Positions 19,434 to 27,560 of a DNA stretch of 40,047 bases are shown here, piece by piece; positions within the stretch are counted from its first letter, which is position 1; every line of letters begins with the position of its first letter. The DNA is taken from positions 1-40,047 of the forward strand of contig NZ_QGSZ01000157.1 in assembly GCF_003857055.1 (NCBI RefSeq), in the 5' to 3' direction. The position numbers and the translations under genes were made by a program. Source of the DNA: Micromonospora inaquosa. Lineage in GTDB: Bacteria > Actinomycetota > Actinomycetes > Mycobacteriales > Micromonosporaceae. Below the pieces are notes generated by a model. It searched no databases. It was given only the letters and a program-made list of their open reading frames with translations, and was not told the DNA's origin.

Positions 19434-20612
19434 GTGCGGACCGTCGACCCCCTGCACGTGCGACTGTTGCGGTTGCTCCGCGACGAGGGCGCCGTGTCCC
19501 GGGCCGAGCTGGGCGACCGCCTTCAGATGCCGCGTCCACGCATGCTGGCCGAGCTGGATCGCCTGGTAGCGCTGGGTTACGTCGCCGAGGCGGGGCTCGC
19601 CGCGTCCCGAGGTGGGCGACGCTCGACGCTCGTCGAGTTGAACCCGAAGCTGCGCTTCGCCGCCGTCGACCTCGGCGCCAGTTCGATGGACGTCGAGGTG
19701 GTCAATGGCCGCCTCGAACCGGTGGCCCACTACGCCGAGGCAGCCGACATCCGCAACGGCCCGAAGGTGACCCTGCAACGGGTCAACGAGCTCCTGCACA
19801 AGGCGCGGGTCGACGGCGCGTACGAGCGACTGGACGCCGTCGGCATCGGCGTACCCGGCCCGGTCAGCTTCCGTGACGGCGTACCGGTCTCACCGCCGAT
19901 CATGCCGGGCTGGGACCGGTTCCCGGTGCGTGAGCTGCTCAGCCGGGAGCACGGCTGCCCGGCGGTGGTCGACAACGACGTCAACATCATGGCGATCGGC
20001 GAACGGCACGGCGGCGTCGCCCACTCGGTGGACGACTTCCTCTTCGTGAAGATCGGCACCGGCATCGGGTGCGGCATCTACCTCACCGGCGAGGTCTACC
20101 GGGGCACCGACGGCTGTGCCGGCGACATCGGCCACATCCAGGTCGACTCGCACGGTCCGATGTGCTCGTGCGGCAACGTCGGCTGCCTGGAGGCGCTGTT
20201 CAGCGGCGCCGCACTGGCCAAGGACGCCGCAGCTGCCGCCCGCAGTGGGACGTCGCCGGCGCTGGCCGAGCGACTGGCCCTGCGTGGTGTGGTGACCGCC
20301 CTGGACGTCGCCGAGGGCGCCGTCGAGGGCGACGTGGCCTGCATCCAGTTGATCCGGGACGGCGGACGGCGGGTCGGCGGTGTGCTCGCCGGCCTGGTCA
20401 GCTTCACCAACCCGTCGATGATCGTGATCGGCGGTGGGCTGGCCCAGCTGGGTCACATTCTGCTCGCCGAGATCCGCAGTGTGGTCTACCGCCGGTCACT
20501 GCCGTTGGCCACCGGCAACCTTCCCGTCGTCCTGTCCGAGCTGGGCGGCCGGGCCGGTGTCACCGGCGCGGCCGTGCTCGCGAGCGACGTCGCCTTCGGG
20601 GAAGCCGCATGA
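19434..20612 (+). CDS. ROK-family transcriptional regulator
   Basis: About 392 aa. An N-terminal winged helix (LHVRLLRLLRDEGAVSRAELGDRL, PRPRMLAELDRLVALGYV) is followed by an actin-like ROK domain: FAAVDLGASSMDVEVVNG, GVPGPV, VVDNDVNIMAIGE, FVKIGTGIGCGIYLTGEVYRG and the zinc motif CSCGNVGCLE (C244, C246, C251 in this numbering) after GHIQVD. Such NagC/XylR-type proteins repress sugar operons until the sugar binds. GTG 19434 is chosen because AGAGGGGGG precedes it by about eight bases; ATG 19413 is in frame but has no ribosome binding site. It heads the ABC importer operon. Confidence 0.93.
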   Translation: MRTVDPLHVRLLRLLRDEGAVSRAELGDRLQMPRPRMLAELDRLVALGYVAEAGLAASRGGRRSTLVELNPKLRFAAVDLGASSMDVEVVNGRLEPVAHYAEAADIRNGPKVTLQRVNELLHKARVDGAYERLDAVGIGVPGPVSFRDGVPVSPPIMPGWDRFPVRELLSREHGCPAVVDNDVNIMAIGERHGGVAHSVDDFLFVKIGTGIGCGIYLTGEVYRGTDGCAGDIGHIQVDSHGPMCSCGNVGCLEALFSGAALAKDAAAAARSGTSPALAERLALRGVVTALDVAEGAVEGDVACIQLIRDGGRRVGGVLAGLVSFTNPSMIVIGGGLAQLGHILLAEIRSVVYRRSLPLATGNLPVVLSELGGRAGVTGAAVLASDVAFGEAA

Positions 20613-20635
20613 AGCTGTTCGAGGTTCCGTCGTGA
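20609..20635 (+). CDS. Possible 8-codon coupling minigene
   Basis: ATG 20609 overlaps the ROK stop (ATGA) and encodes MKLFEVPS, ending TGA 20633-20635, which in turn overlaps a GTG (20632) in frame with the next ATPase gene. It may only pass ribosomes from one gene to the next. It has no ribosome binding site of its own and may be fortuitous. Confidence 0.3.
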   Translation: MKLFEVPS

Positions 20636-20649
20636 GCGAGGAGGAGACT

Positions 20650-22254
20650 GTGGCTCTGCCCGAGGATGACCCCGCCACCGCGTCGGCCGAGGCCGTCGCC
20701 GAGGCGCCGCTGGTCGAGGCTCCCGCCGACACCGTCGCGGGCGAGGTGGTCCTGCGCCTCACCGATGTGGTCAAGACCTTCCCCGGCGTACGCGCGCTCG
20801 ACGGCGTGCAGCTGGAGGTGCGCGCTGGCGAGGTGCACTGCCTGCTCGGGCAGAACGGCGCCGGCAAGTCCACCCTCATCAAGGTGCTCGCCGGGGTGCA
20901 CCAACCGGATTCCGGCCTGGTGGAGTGGCGCGGTGAGCCGGCCACGTTCACCAACCCGCAGGCCGCCATGAAGGCCGGCATCGCCACGATCTACCAGGAG
21001 CTCGACCTCGTCGAGGACCTGTCGGTGGCGGAGAACGCGTTCCTCGGCCACGAGTACCGCAGCTTCGGGTTCGTTCGGCGCGGCCGGATGGCCCGGCACA
21101 CCCGGCAGATCCTCAGCCGGCTCGGCCACGGTGAGATTCCGCCGGGGCGGATGGTCCGGTCACTGCCGGCGGCGGGCAAGCAGATCGTCAGCATGGCGCG
21201 GGCGCTGTCGCACGAGGCTCGGCTGATCATCATGGACGAGCCGAGCGCGGTGCTGGCCCACGACGAGGTCGGCAACCTGTTCCGGATCATCCGTGAGCTG
21301 ACCGCGCAGGGCATCGCCGTCATCTACATCTCCCACCGGCTGGAGGAGATCCGCGAGATCGGCGACCGGGTCACCGTACTCAAGGACGGCCGGACCACGG
21401 CGGCGAACCTGCCGGCGCGCGACACCCCGACCCGCGACCTGGTGAGCCGGATGACCGGCCGCACCATCGAGTACGTCTTCCCGGACCGGCCGGCCGACGA
21501 CGCCGCGGGTGCTGACCTGCTCCAGGTGCAGGGGTTGACCCGCGAGGGCGAGTTCGCCGACGTCTCGCTGAACGTGCGCGCCGGGGAGATCGTGGGCATC
21601 GCGGGGCTGGTCGGCTCCGGTCGCTCCGAACTGCTGGAGACGATCTACGGTGCCCGCCTGCCGGAGGCCGGCACGGTGCGGATGGACGGGAAGGTCCTGC
21701 GTCCCGGCGTCGGCGCGGCGGTTCGCGCCGGCATGGGGATGGCACCGGAGGAACGCAAGAGCCAGGCGCTGCTGCTCGGCGAGCCGATCTACCGCAACGT
21801 CACGCTGGCCACCTTCGGCCGGTACGCGCGGCTCGGCTTCACCAACGCCGCGAAGGAACGCGCCGAGGCGGACCGGATCGCGGAGACCCTGGAGCTGCGG
21901 CCCCGGGACGTCGACCGGCCGGTACGCACGCTGTCCGGCGGCAACCAGCAGAAGGTGGTGGTCGGGCGGTGGTTGCTCGGTGGCACCAAGTTGCTGCTGC
22001 TCGACGAGCCGACCCGGGGCGTGGACGTGGGCGCCCGGGCTGAGCTCTACCAGGTCATCCGGGCGTTGGCCGCTCAGGGCGTGGGGGTGCTGCTGGTCTC
22101 CAGCGAGGTGCCCGAGGTGCTGGGCCTGGCCGACCGGGTGTTGGTGATGCGGGAAGGGCGGGTCGTCCGCGAAGCCGCGGCCGGCGAACTCGATGAGAAC
22201 ACTGTGCTTGACCTCGTGATGGCGGGGTCCTTGATGGAAGGCGCACCGGCATGA
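20650..22254 (+). CDS. Sugar ABC importer ATPase (CUT2, RbsA/MglA/XylG type)
   Basis: About 534 aa with two fused nucleotide-binding domains, as in ribose/galactose-type importers. First domain: Walker A GQNGAGKST (from residue 67), a degenerate signature (SLPAAGKQIVSMARAL), Walker B LIIMDEPSAVL. Second domain: a degenerate P-loop GLVGSGRSELL, signature LSGGNQQKVVVGRWL, LLLLDEPTRGVDVG. This asymmetry is typical of CUT2. GTG 20650 has AGGAGGAG five bases upstream; GTG 20632 is an alternative. Its stop overlaps the permease ATG by 4 nt. Confidence 0.94.
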   Translation: MALPEDDPATASAEAVAEAPLVEAPADTVAGEVVLRLTDVVKTFPGVRALDGVQLEVRAGEVHCLLGQNGAGKSTLIKVLAGVHQPDSGLVEWRGEPATFTNPQAAMKAGIATIYQELDLVEDLSVAENAFLGHEYRSFGFVRRGRMARHTRQILSRLGHGEIPPGRMVRSLPAAGKQIVSMARALSHEARLIIMDEPSAVLAHDEVGNLFRIIRELTAQGIAVIYISHRLEEIREIGDRVTVLKDGRTTAANLPARDTPTRDLVSRMTGRTIEYVFPDRPADDAAGADLLQVQGLTREGEFADVSLNVRAGEIVGIAGLVGSGRSELLETIYGARLPEAGTVRMDGKVLRPGVGAAVRAGMGMAPEERKSQALLLGEPIYRNVTLATFGRYARLGFTNAAKERAEADRIAETLELRPRDVDRPVRTLSGGNQQKVVVGRWLLGGTKLLLLDEPTRGVDVGARAELYQVIRALAAQGVGVLLVSSEVPEVLGLADRVLVMREGRVVREAAAGELDENTVLDLVMAGSLMEGAPA

Positions 22255-23378
22255 GCGACGCGACTCCCACTCCCACCGCGACACCGGAGCGCCCGCAGCT
22301 TCCGGCGCAGTCGCCGCCGGTGGACCCGGCGGAGACGGCGGTGGCCAGCGACAAGGCGCGATCCACGGGCAAGCTCTCCTGGTGGCGGGGTGACGGTGGC
22401 GACGGCGCCAAGCGCAACCTCGGTCTGATCGGGGTGCTGGCCGCGCTCATCGTGGTCGGCGCGGTCACCAAGCCCGACCTGTACGGCGACCCGAACTGGG
22501 TCTGGAACAACGTCCTGGCCATCCTTCAGTTGGCTTCCGTCGTCGGTGTGGTCACGGTCGGGATGACCTTCGTGATCATCGGTGGTGGTATCGACCTGTC
22601 GGTGGGCGCGATCGTCGCGCTGGCCGGGGTCTGGTGCACCACTGTCGCCACCCAGAGCTACGGCGCCGGCGGCATGATCTTCACCGCCCTGGTGGTCGGC
22701 ATCTGCGTCGGCCTCGTCAACGGTGTGCTCATCTCGTACGGGCGGCTGGTCCCCTTCATCGCGACGCTCGCGATGCTGGTGGCCGCGCGTGGGCTCGCGG
22801 CGTCGATCTCCAACAAGCAGACCCAGGTGTCGAGCAGCACCTTCATCAACGACATCGCGGCGCGCAAGGTGATCGGGATCCCGATCCTCGTCTACATCCT
22901 CGGCGCGGTCGTGCTGGCCGGTTGGGTGGTGCTCAACCGGACGACCTTCGGCCGGCGGACCATCGCCGTCGGTGGTAACCCGGAGGCGGCCCGGTTGGCC
23001 GGCATCAACGTGCGGCGGCACACCATGCTGCTCTACGCGCTCTCCGGTCTGTGCTGCGGCATCGCCGCCATCATGCTCACCTCGCAGGCGACCTCGGCGC
23101 AGGCGGCGATGGCCAACCTGTACGAGTTGGACGCGATCGCCGCGGCGATCATCGGTGGGACGTTGCTCAGCGGCGGCCGGGGCACCATCGTCGGCTCACT
23201 GCTCGGCGTCATCATCTTCGCCACGATCACGAACCTCTTCGCGATCAACGGCCTCTCCATCGAGGCACAGAACATGGTCAAGGGCGGCATCATCGTCGCC
23301 GCCGTCCTGGTCCAGCAGTTCCAGTTCAAGTCCGTCACTCGGCTCCTCGCGCGGAACAGGGTCACCACCGCAACCTGA
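22251..23378 (+). CDS. Sugar ABC importer permease (RbsC/XylH type)
   Basis: 375 aa. A hydrophilic Pro/Thr-rich N-terminus (about 60 residues) precedes roughly ten membrane segments. The BPD_transp_2 landmarks are VTVGMTFVIIGGGIDLSVGAIVALAG, LVPFIATLAMLVAARGLA, TTFGRRTIAVGGNPEAARLAGI and AAAIIGGTLLSGGRGTIVGSLLGV. ATG 22251 overlaps the ATPase stop (ATGA). It forms the membrane channel for the importer with the ATPase at 20650 and the lipoprotein at 23476. Confidence 0.94.
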   Translation: MSDATPTPTATPERPQLPAQSPPVDPAETAVASDKARSTGKLSWWRGDGGDGAKRNLGLIGVLAALIVVGAVTKPDLYGDPNWVWNNVLAILQLASVVGVVTVGMTFVIIGGGIDLSVGAIVALAGVWCTTVATQSYGAGGMIFTALVVGICVGLVNGVLISYGRLVPFIATLAMLVAARGLAASISNKQTQVSSSTFINDIAARKVIGIPILVYILGAVVLAGWVVLNRTTFGRRTIAVGGNPEAARLAGINVRRHTMLLYALSGLCCGIAAIMLTSQATSAQAAMANLYELDAIAAAIIGGTLLSGGRGTIVGSLLGVIIFATITNLFAINGLSIEAQNMVKGGIIVAAVLVQQFQFKSVTRLLARNRVTTAT

Positions 23379-23475
23379 CGCACCGCACCGTTGTCCTGGC
23401 GACGTCGAGAAACTCGACGGTGGCCGGGCCTCGCACACCCTCAATAAGTCAAATCCCGCTCCCAGGAGGTCATTC

Positions 23476-24528
23476 ATGACCCAGCACAGTCGCGACCTGT
23501 CGCGCCGCCGGTTGCTCTTCGGTGGAGCCGCAGTGGGCGCTGCCACCCTTCTCACCGCCTGCACCAGCAACGACACCCCGGCCGCCAGCACCCAGACCAA
23601 GGCCGCCGGAAACGCCGAGGGCAACAACGCCCCGGGCAAGAAGGTCGTCATCGGCTTCTCCGCGCCGGCCGCCGACCACGGCTGGATGGGTGCCATCCAC
23701 GCGAACGCCAAGGCGCAGGCCGCTGCCTACTCGGACGTGGAGTTCAAGGAGGTCGACGGTGGGTCGAACTCCGAGGCCCAGCGCTCGACGCTCGGCACGC
23801 TGATCGCCCAGAAGCCGGACATCATCGTCGTGCTGCCGCACGATGGCAAGGAGGTCAACGCCGTTGCCCTCCAGGCCATGCAGGCCGGCATCCCGATCGT
23901 GAACCTGGACCGCGCGTTCCCCGACGCGCTCGCGTCGCGGCTGGTCATCAAGGGCGACAACTACGGCATGGGCGTCTCCGCCGGGCACTACATCGGCAAG
24001 CAGCTCAAGGACAAGGGCGTCGCCAACCCGATCATCGGTGAGATCGCCGGTCTGGAGATCCCGCTGACCGTCGAGCGCAGCGAAGGCTTCAAGGCCGCCC
24101 TGGCGACCTACGGGTTCAAGGTGGAGAATCGCCGCTCTGCCGAGTTCACCTCGGACAGCGGCCAGCGCGAGGCGTCCCAGCTGCTCCAGGCGCTGCCGAA
24201 GATCGACGCCATCTGGAACCACGACGACGACCAGGGCATCGGTGTGCTCGCGGCCATCAAGCAGGCCAACCGGTCGGAGTTCTTCATGGTCGGCGGCGCG
24301 GGCTCCAAGCTCGCGATCGACGCGATCAAGGCCGACAACACCGTGCTGAAGGCCACTGTCACCTACAACCCGTCGATGGCCTCCTCGGCGATCTCGCTCG
24401 CGCGGCTCATCGCGCAGGGTCGGGGCCTGGGCGACCTGACGGAGCTGCAGGTGCCCAAGGAAGTGACCCTGGCCTCGGAGACGATCACCAAGGAGAACGC
24501 GAGCAGCTACGACAAGCTCGGGTTCTGA
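23476..24528 (+). CDS. Sugar ABC importer substrate-binding lipoprotein
   Basis: 350 aa periplasmic-binding protein of the Peripla_BP_4 (ribose/xylose) type. The N-terminus SRRRLLFGGAAVGAATLLTAC combines a twin-arginine motif with a lipobox, suggesting Tat export followed by lipidation. The mature protein has VVIGFSAPAADHGWMGAIHANAK, KPDIIVVLPHDG and IWNHDDDQGIGVLAAIKQAN, characteristic of sugar/cyclitol binders. AGGAGGT sits six bases before ATG 23476. The ligand is not determined; the downstream dehydrogenase makes an inositol or an aldose plausible. Confidence 0.94.
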   Translation: MTQHSRDLSRRRLLFGGAAVGAATLLTACTSNDTPAASTQTKAAGNAEGNNAPGKKVVIGFSAPAADHGWMGAIHANAKAQAAAYSDVEFKEVDGGSNSEAQRSTLGTLIAQKPDIIVVLPHDGKEVNAVALQAMQAGIPIVNLDRAFPDALASRLVIKGDNYGMGVSAGHYIGKQLKDKGVANPIIGEIAGLEIPLTVERSEGFKAALATYGFKVENRRSAEFTSDSGQREASQLLQALPKIDAIWNHDDDQGIGVLAAIKQANRSEFFMVGGAGSKLAIDAIKADNTVLKATVTYNPSMASSAISLARLIAQGRGLGDLTELQVPKEVTLASETITKENASSYDKLGF

Positions 24529-24549
24529 CATACCGGGGGGAGACCCACC

Positions 24550-25758
24550 TTGTCCACGAACGACAAAGAACTGCGGGTCGGCATGGTCGGCTACGCGTTC
24601 ATGGGCGCCGCGCACTCACAGGCGTGGCGCACCGTGAACCGCGTTTTCGACCTGCCGGCGCGGGCCCGGATGGCGTTGATCTGCGGTCGAGACACAGCGA
24701 AGGTGGCCGACGCCGCCGACCGGCTCGGCTGGGACGCGTACACCACCGACTGGCGTGACCTGATCAACCGGGACGACATCGACGTCGTCGACATCTGCAC
24801 ACCGGGCGACAGTCACGCCGAGATCGCTCTCGCCGCGTTGGCAGCGGGCAAGCACGTTCTGTGCGAGAAGCCGTTGGCCAACACGGTGGAGGAGGCACGG
24901 GCGATGACCGCCGCGGCGGACACCGCCCGGGCCGCCGGGGTGCGGTCGATGTGCGGGTTCAACTACCGCCGGGTCCCCGCGGTCACGATGATGCGCCAGT
25001 TGGTCGCCGACGGACGGCTCGGGGTGATTCGACACGTCCGTGCGACGTACCTCCAGGACTGGATCGTGGACCCGCAGTTCCCGCTGGTCTGGCGGTTGCA
25101 GAAGGACAGGGCGGGCTCCGGCGCGCTCGGTGACATCGGGGCGCACATCATCGACCTGACCCAGTACGTCACGGGTCAGCGGATCAGCGGCGTCAGCGCG
25201 GTCACCGAGACCTTCGTCAAGGAGCGGCCGTTGCCGGCCGAGTCGAGCGGTCTGGCGGCCACTGTGGACGGCCAGACGGCCCCCACCGGGACGGTCACCG
25301 TCGACGACGCCGCGGTCTTCGTGGCGCGCCTCGACGGTGGTGCCCTGGCCACGTACGAGGCGAGCCGGTTCGCCACCGGCCGCAAGAACGCGCTGCGTGT
25401 CGAGATCAACGGCTCGTTGGGCAGTGTGGTCTTCGACCTGGAGCGGCTGAACGAGCTGGAGTTCTACGACGCCACCCGGCCCACCACGGAGCAGGGCTTC
25501 AGCCGCATCCTGGTGACCGAGGGCGAGCACCCGTACATGTCGGCGTGGTGGCCTCCGGGCCACATCATCGGCTACGAGCACTCGTTCACGCACGAGATGC
25601 GCGACTTCATCGAGGCGGTCGCCACCGGTGTCGACCCGACCCCCTCCTTCGCCGACGCGTTGCAGGTCCAGCTGGTGCTGGACGCGGTGGCCCGCTCGGC
25701 GGAACTCGGCTCTTCCTGGGCCGAGGTGGAACCGACGCTGACCGCGGCGCGCGTCTGA
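24550..25758 (+). CDS. Gfo/Idh/MocA-family oxidoreductase
   Basis: 402 aa NAD(P)-dependent dehydrogenase. The N-terminal Rossmann fold begins RVGMVGYAFMGAAHSQAW (the glycine pattern is altered to G-x-A-x-M-G), with DVVDICTPGDSHAEIALAAL and the catalytic-lysine motif EKPLANT (Lys 107). The C-terminal domain has GALGDIGAHIIDLTQYV, usual for inositol 2-dehydrogenase and related sugar dehydrogenases. It probably oxidises the sugar or cyclitol brought in by the upstream importer. The TTG start at 24550 is supported by GGGGGGAG seven bases upstream; the gene begins 21 bp after the binding-protein stop. Confidence 0.92.
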   Translation: MSTNDKELRVGMVGYAFMGAAHSQAWRTVNRVFDLPARARMALICGRDTAKVADAADRLGWDAYTTDWRDLINRDDIDVVDICTPGDSHAEIALAALAAGKHVLCEKPLANTVEEARAMTAAADTARAAGVRSMCGFNYRRVPAVTMMRQLVADGRLGVIRHVRATYLQDWIVDPQFPLVWRLQKDRAGSGALGDIGAHIIDLTQYVTGQRISGVSAVTETFVKERPLPAESSGLAATVDGQTAPTGTVTVDDAAVFVARLDGGALATYEASRFATGRKNALRVEINGSLGSVVFDLERLNELEFYDATRPTTEQGFSRILVTEGEHPYMSAWWPPGHIIGYEHSFTHEMRDFIEAVATGVDPTPSFADALQVQLVLDAVARSAELGSSWAEVEPTLTAARV

Positions 25759-25771
25759 CCATTGACCATCC

Positions 25772-25799
25772 GCGATGGCGGTGAACCCGCAGCCATCGC
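25772..25799 (+). terminator. Hairpin after the sugar operon
   Basis: GCGATGGC (25772-25779) pairs perfectly with GCCATCGC (25792-25799) around 12 bases, 13 bases after the oxidoreductase stop. No U-tract. It is the first of a series of hairpins in this 640-bp intergenic region. Confidence 0.6.
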
Positions 25800-25889
25800 C
25801 CGATCAGCTTTCCGACGCCGACCGGCGAGGGACCAGCCACGGATTGCGCCCCGTGGCCGGGACAGAGGTCGGCATCGGAGAGCGTGCAG

Positions 25890-25968
25890 CCGGGCCGTAC
25901 GGCCCGGTGGCGCACGAGCAGGACGGTCGTCCGGTGCGACCGGACCGGGATTCCCCGGCCGCACCGGA
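25890..25968. repeat. Perfect 18-bp palindrome and adjacent 14-bp inverted repeat
   Basis: CCGGGCCGTACGGCCCGG (25890-25907) is a perfect palindrome. Twenty-two bases later TCCGGTGCGACCGG (25930-25943) pairs with CCGGCCGCACCGGA (25955-25968), 13 of 14 complementary around an 11-base loop. No coding signal runs through them. They could be folded RNA elements or protein-binding sites; nothing links them to a known riboswitch. Confidence 0.75.
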
Positions 25969-26003
25969 GGACCGCCACCACCGGTGAAGATCCGGAGGAC
26001 CTG

Positions 26004-26102
26004 ATGAGACCGCCCGCCGCTGCCCCCGTTCCTACCGCACCCGCTCGCCGGTTTCCGGCGGGTCGTGGTTCGGTCGGGTTTCCGGTGGGCGCGGCGGCCT
26101 GA
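26004..26102 (+). CDS. Possible small ORF (32 aa) in the intergenic region
   Basis: ATG 26004 is preceded by GGAGG at 25994-25998, an ideal five-base spacing, and the frame stops at 26100-26102, six bases before a strong hairpin. The product (MRPPAAAPVPTAPARRFPAG and 12 further residues) is rich in Pro, Ala and Arg with no transmembrane segment; it contains two similar stretches, RRFPAGRG and VGFPVGAA, coded by a short DNA repeat. Good translation signals but no recognisable family, and the composition is what GC-rich non-coding DNA also gives, so this is a candidate only. Confidence 0.35.
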   Translation: MRPPAAAPVPTAPARRFPAGRGSVGFPVGAAA

Positions 26103-26107
26103 GACGC

Positions 26108-26183
26108 CCGGCCGGGGCATGCCAATGCCCCGACCGGCCGGATGCGGGGGAGGCAGGGTCGAGACGCCGACCCGACCCTGCCT
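26108..26183. repeat. Two tandem hairpins upstream of the ebo-like operon
   Basis: Hairpin 1: CCGGCCGGGGCAT (26108-26120) with ATGCCCCGACCGG (26125-26137), 12 of 13 pairs and a 4-base loop. Hairpin 2: AGGCAGGGTCG (26151-26161) with CGACCCTGCCT (26173-26183), a perfect 11-bp stem with an 11-base loop. The first directly follows the small ORF and could act as its terminator; the pair together could also insulate the next promoter. Confidence 0.75.
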
Positions 26184-26304
26184 ACCAGCCCCGTCTGCTC
26201 GCACCCGCCGGGATCGGTCCGGCGTCGTCGCCGCCGACGCCGACGTCGGAAGCCGGTGCTTTTTCCGGTGCGGGGCGGGCGGACGGGGCCCATCCACCCG
26301 GCTG

Positions 26305-26355
26305 TTCGGAAATTGGGCCGTATCTTTCCGAAACATATTCTGATATTCCTATATT
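26305..26355 (+). promoter_or_regulatory. AT-rich promoter with operator-like palindrome before the ebo-like operon
   Basis: An AT-rich island stands out in GC-rich surroundings. TTCGGAAA (26305-26312) and TTTCCGAA (26325-26332) form a perfect inverted repeat with 12 bases between. TATATT at 26350-26355 is a good -10 candidate; the second palindrome arm then lies at about the -35 position, so a bound protein would control initiation. The first gene starts at 26397, after GGGGAAGGAG. Confidence 0.6.
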
Positions 26356-26396
26356 TAGCGGTACCGACGGTTCCTCGTGGACGGGGAAGGAGCACC

Positions 26397-27560
26397 ATGC
26401 GAACAGGTGTCTGGCTGGTAGGAGCGCGCGGGTCCGTGGCGACCACCAGCATCGTCGGGGGGCTCGCGCTGCGAGCCGGCCTGGCCGGGCCCACCGGCTG
26501 CGTCACTGAGCTGCCCGAGCTGCGCGGGCCGGCCCTGCCGGCCTTCGCCGACCTTGTCTTCGGCGGGCACGACCTGGCCACCACCCCGCTGTACAAGCGC
26601 GCCGAGGCGCTGGCCGACGCCGGTGTCATCCCCTGGCGGCTGGTCGCCGCGCTCCGCGACGAGCTGGCCGTGGTCGAGCAGGAGCTGCGCCCCGCACCGA
26701 CCGGCGTCACCCAGGCCGATCGGGCCGCCGCCGTGGTCCGTGATCTCACCAGCTTCCGCGAGCGGCACGAGCTGGACCGGGTGGTGGTGGTCAACGTCTC
26801 CGCCACCGAGCCATCCCCTCAAGCGCACCCCGGGCACGCCGACCCGGCCGCGCTGCGCGCCGCCCTCGACGGGCCGGACGAGGTGCTGCCGGTCAGCTCC
26901 CTCTACGGGTACGCGGCACTGCTCGCCGGCTGCCCGTACGTCGACTTCACCCCGTCCACCGGGCTACGGCTGCCGGCGCTGGCCGCGCTTGCCGAGGAGG
27001 CCCGACTGCCGTACGCCGGGCACGACGGCAAGACCGGGGAGACCCTGGTCAAGTCGGTGCTCGCGCCGATGTTCGCGATGCGCAACCTGGCCGTGGGCTC
27101 CTGGTCCGGTGTCAACCTGCTCGGCGGTGGCGACGGCGCCACCCTCGCCGACCCGGCCGCGAACGCGGCGAAGGTGCAGAGCAAGCAGCGGGTGCTCGGT
27201 GAGACGTTGGGCTACGTCCCGCAGGGCGGCACCCGCATCGAGTACGTCGAGGAGCTGGGCGACTTCAAGACCGCCTGGGATCTGATCACCTTCAGTGGTT
27301 TCCTCGGCACCGGCATGCGGATGGAGTTCACCTGGCACGGCTGCGACTCCGCGCTGGCCGCGCCGCTGGTGCTCGACCTGGCCCGGCTCACCGCCGCCGC
27401 GCACGCCGCCGGGCTGGTGGGGCCGCTGGCCGACCTGGGCTTCTTCTTCAAGGACCCGCTGGGCGCGCCCACGCACTCGCTGGGCGAGCAGTGGGCCCGG
27501 CTGACCGCCTTCGCCCGGCAACTACACGGCGGGGATGGTACCCATGACAACGTTGGCTGA
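26397..27560 (+). CDS. Inositol-3-phosphate synthase-like cyclase (first gene of ebo-like operon)
   Basis: 387 aa. Inositol-phosphate synthases convert glucose 6-phosphate to myo-inositol 3-phosphate in an NAD-dependent, aldol-type cyclisation. The family's layout is visible: NAD site GARGSVATTSIVGG (9-22), NVSATEP (133-139), GHDGKTGETLVKSVLAPMF (208-226, with Lys 212 and Lys 219), SWSGVNLLGGGDG (235-247) and FFKDPLGAP (350-358). Several differ from the usual GDDxKSGQT and SYNHLGNNDG forms, so the substrate may not be standard. ATG 26397 follows GGGGAAGGAG; earlier in-frame codons are Arg-rich and not conserved-looking. It ends 17 nt inside the prenyltransferase gene and appears to occupy the role that EboD has in cyanobacterial ebo clusters. 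Confidence 0.87.
   Translation: MRTGVWLVGARGSVATTSIVGGLALRAGLAGPTGCVTELPELRGPALPAFADLVFGGHDLATTPLYKRAEALADAGVIPWRLVAALRDELAVVEQELRPAPTGVTQADRAAAVVRDLTSFRERHELDRVVVVNVSATEPSPQAHPGHADPAALRAALDGPDEVLPVSSLYGYAALLAGCPYVDFTPSTGLRLPALAALAEEARLPYAGHDGKTGETLVKSVLAPMFAMRNLAVGSWSGVNLLGGGDGATLADPAANAAKVQSKQRVLGETLGYVPQGGTRIEYVEELGDFKTAWDLITFSGFLGTGMRMEFTWHGCDSALAAPLVLDLARLTAAAHAAGLVGPLADLGFFFKDPLGAPTHSLGEQWARLTAFARQLHGGDGTHDNVG

Noticed and set aside
24550..25758. Assigning myo-inositol as the importer and dehydrogenase substrate
   Set aside because: The family spans many sugars and no other inositol-catabolic gene (iolB, iolC, iolD, iolE) is present.
25775..25987. 70-codon ORF between the oxidoreductase and the small ORF
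   Set aside because: It runs through the hairpins at 25772-25968 and has no ribosome binding site; composition is that of non-coding GC-rich DNA.
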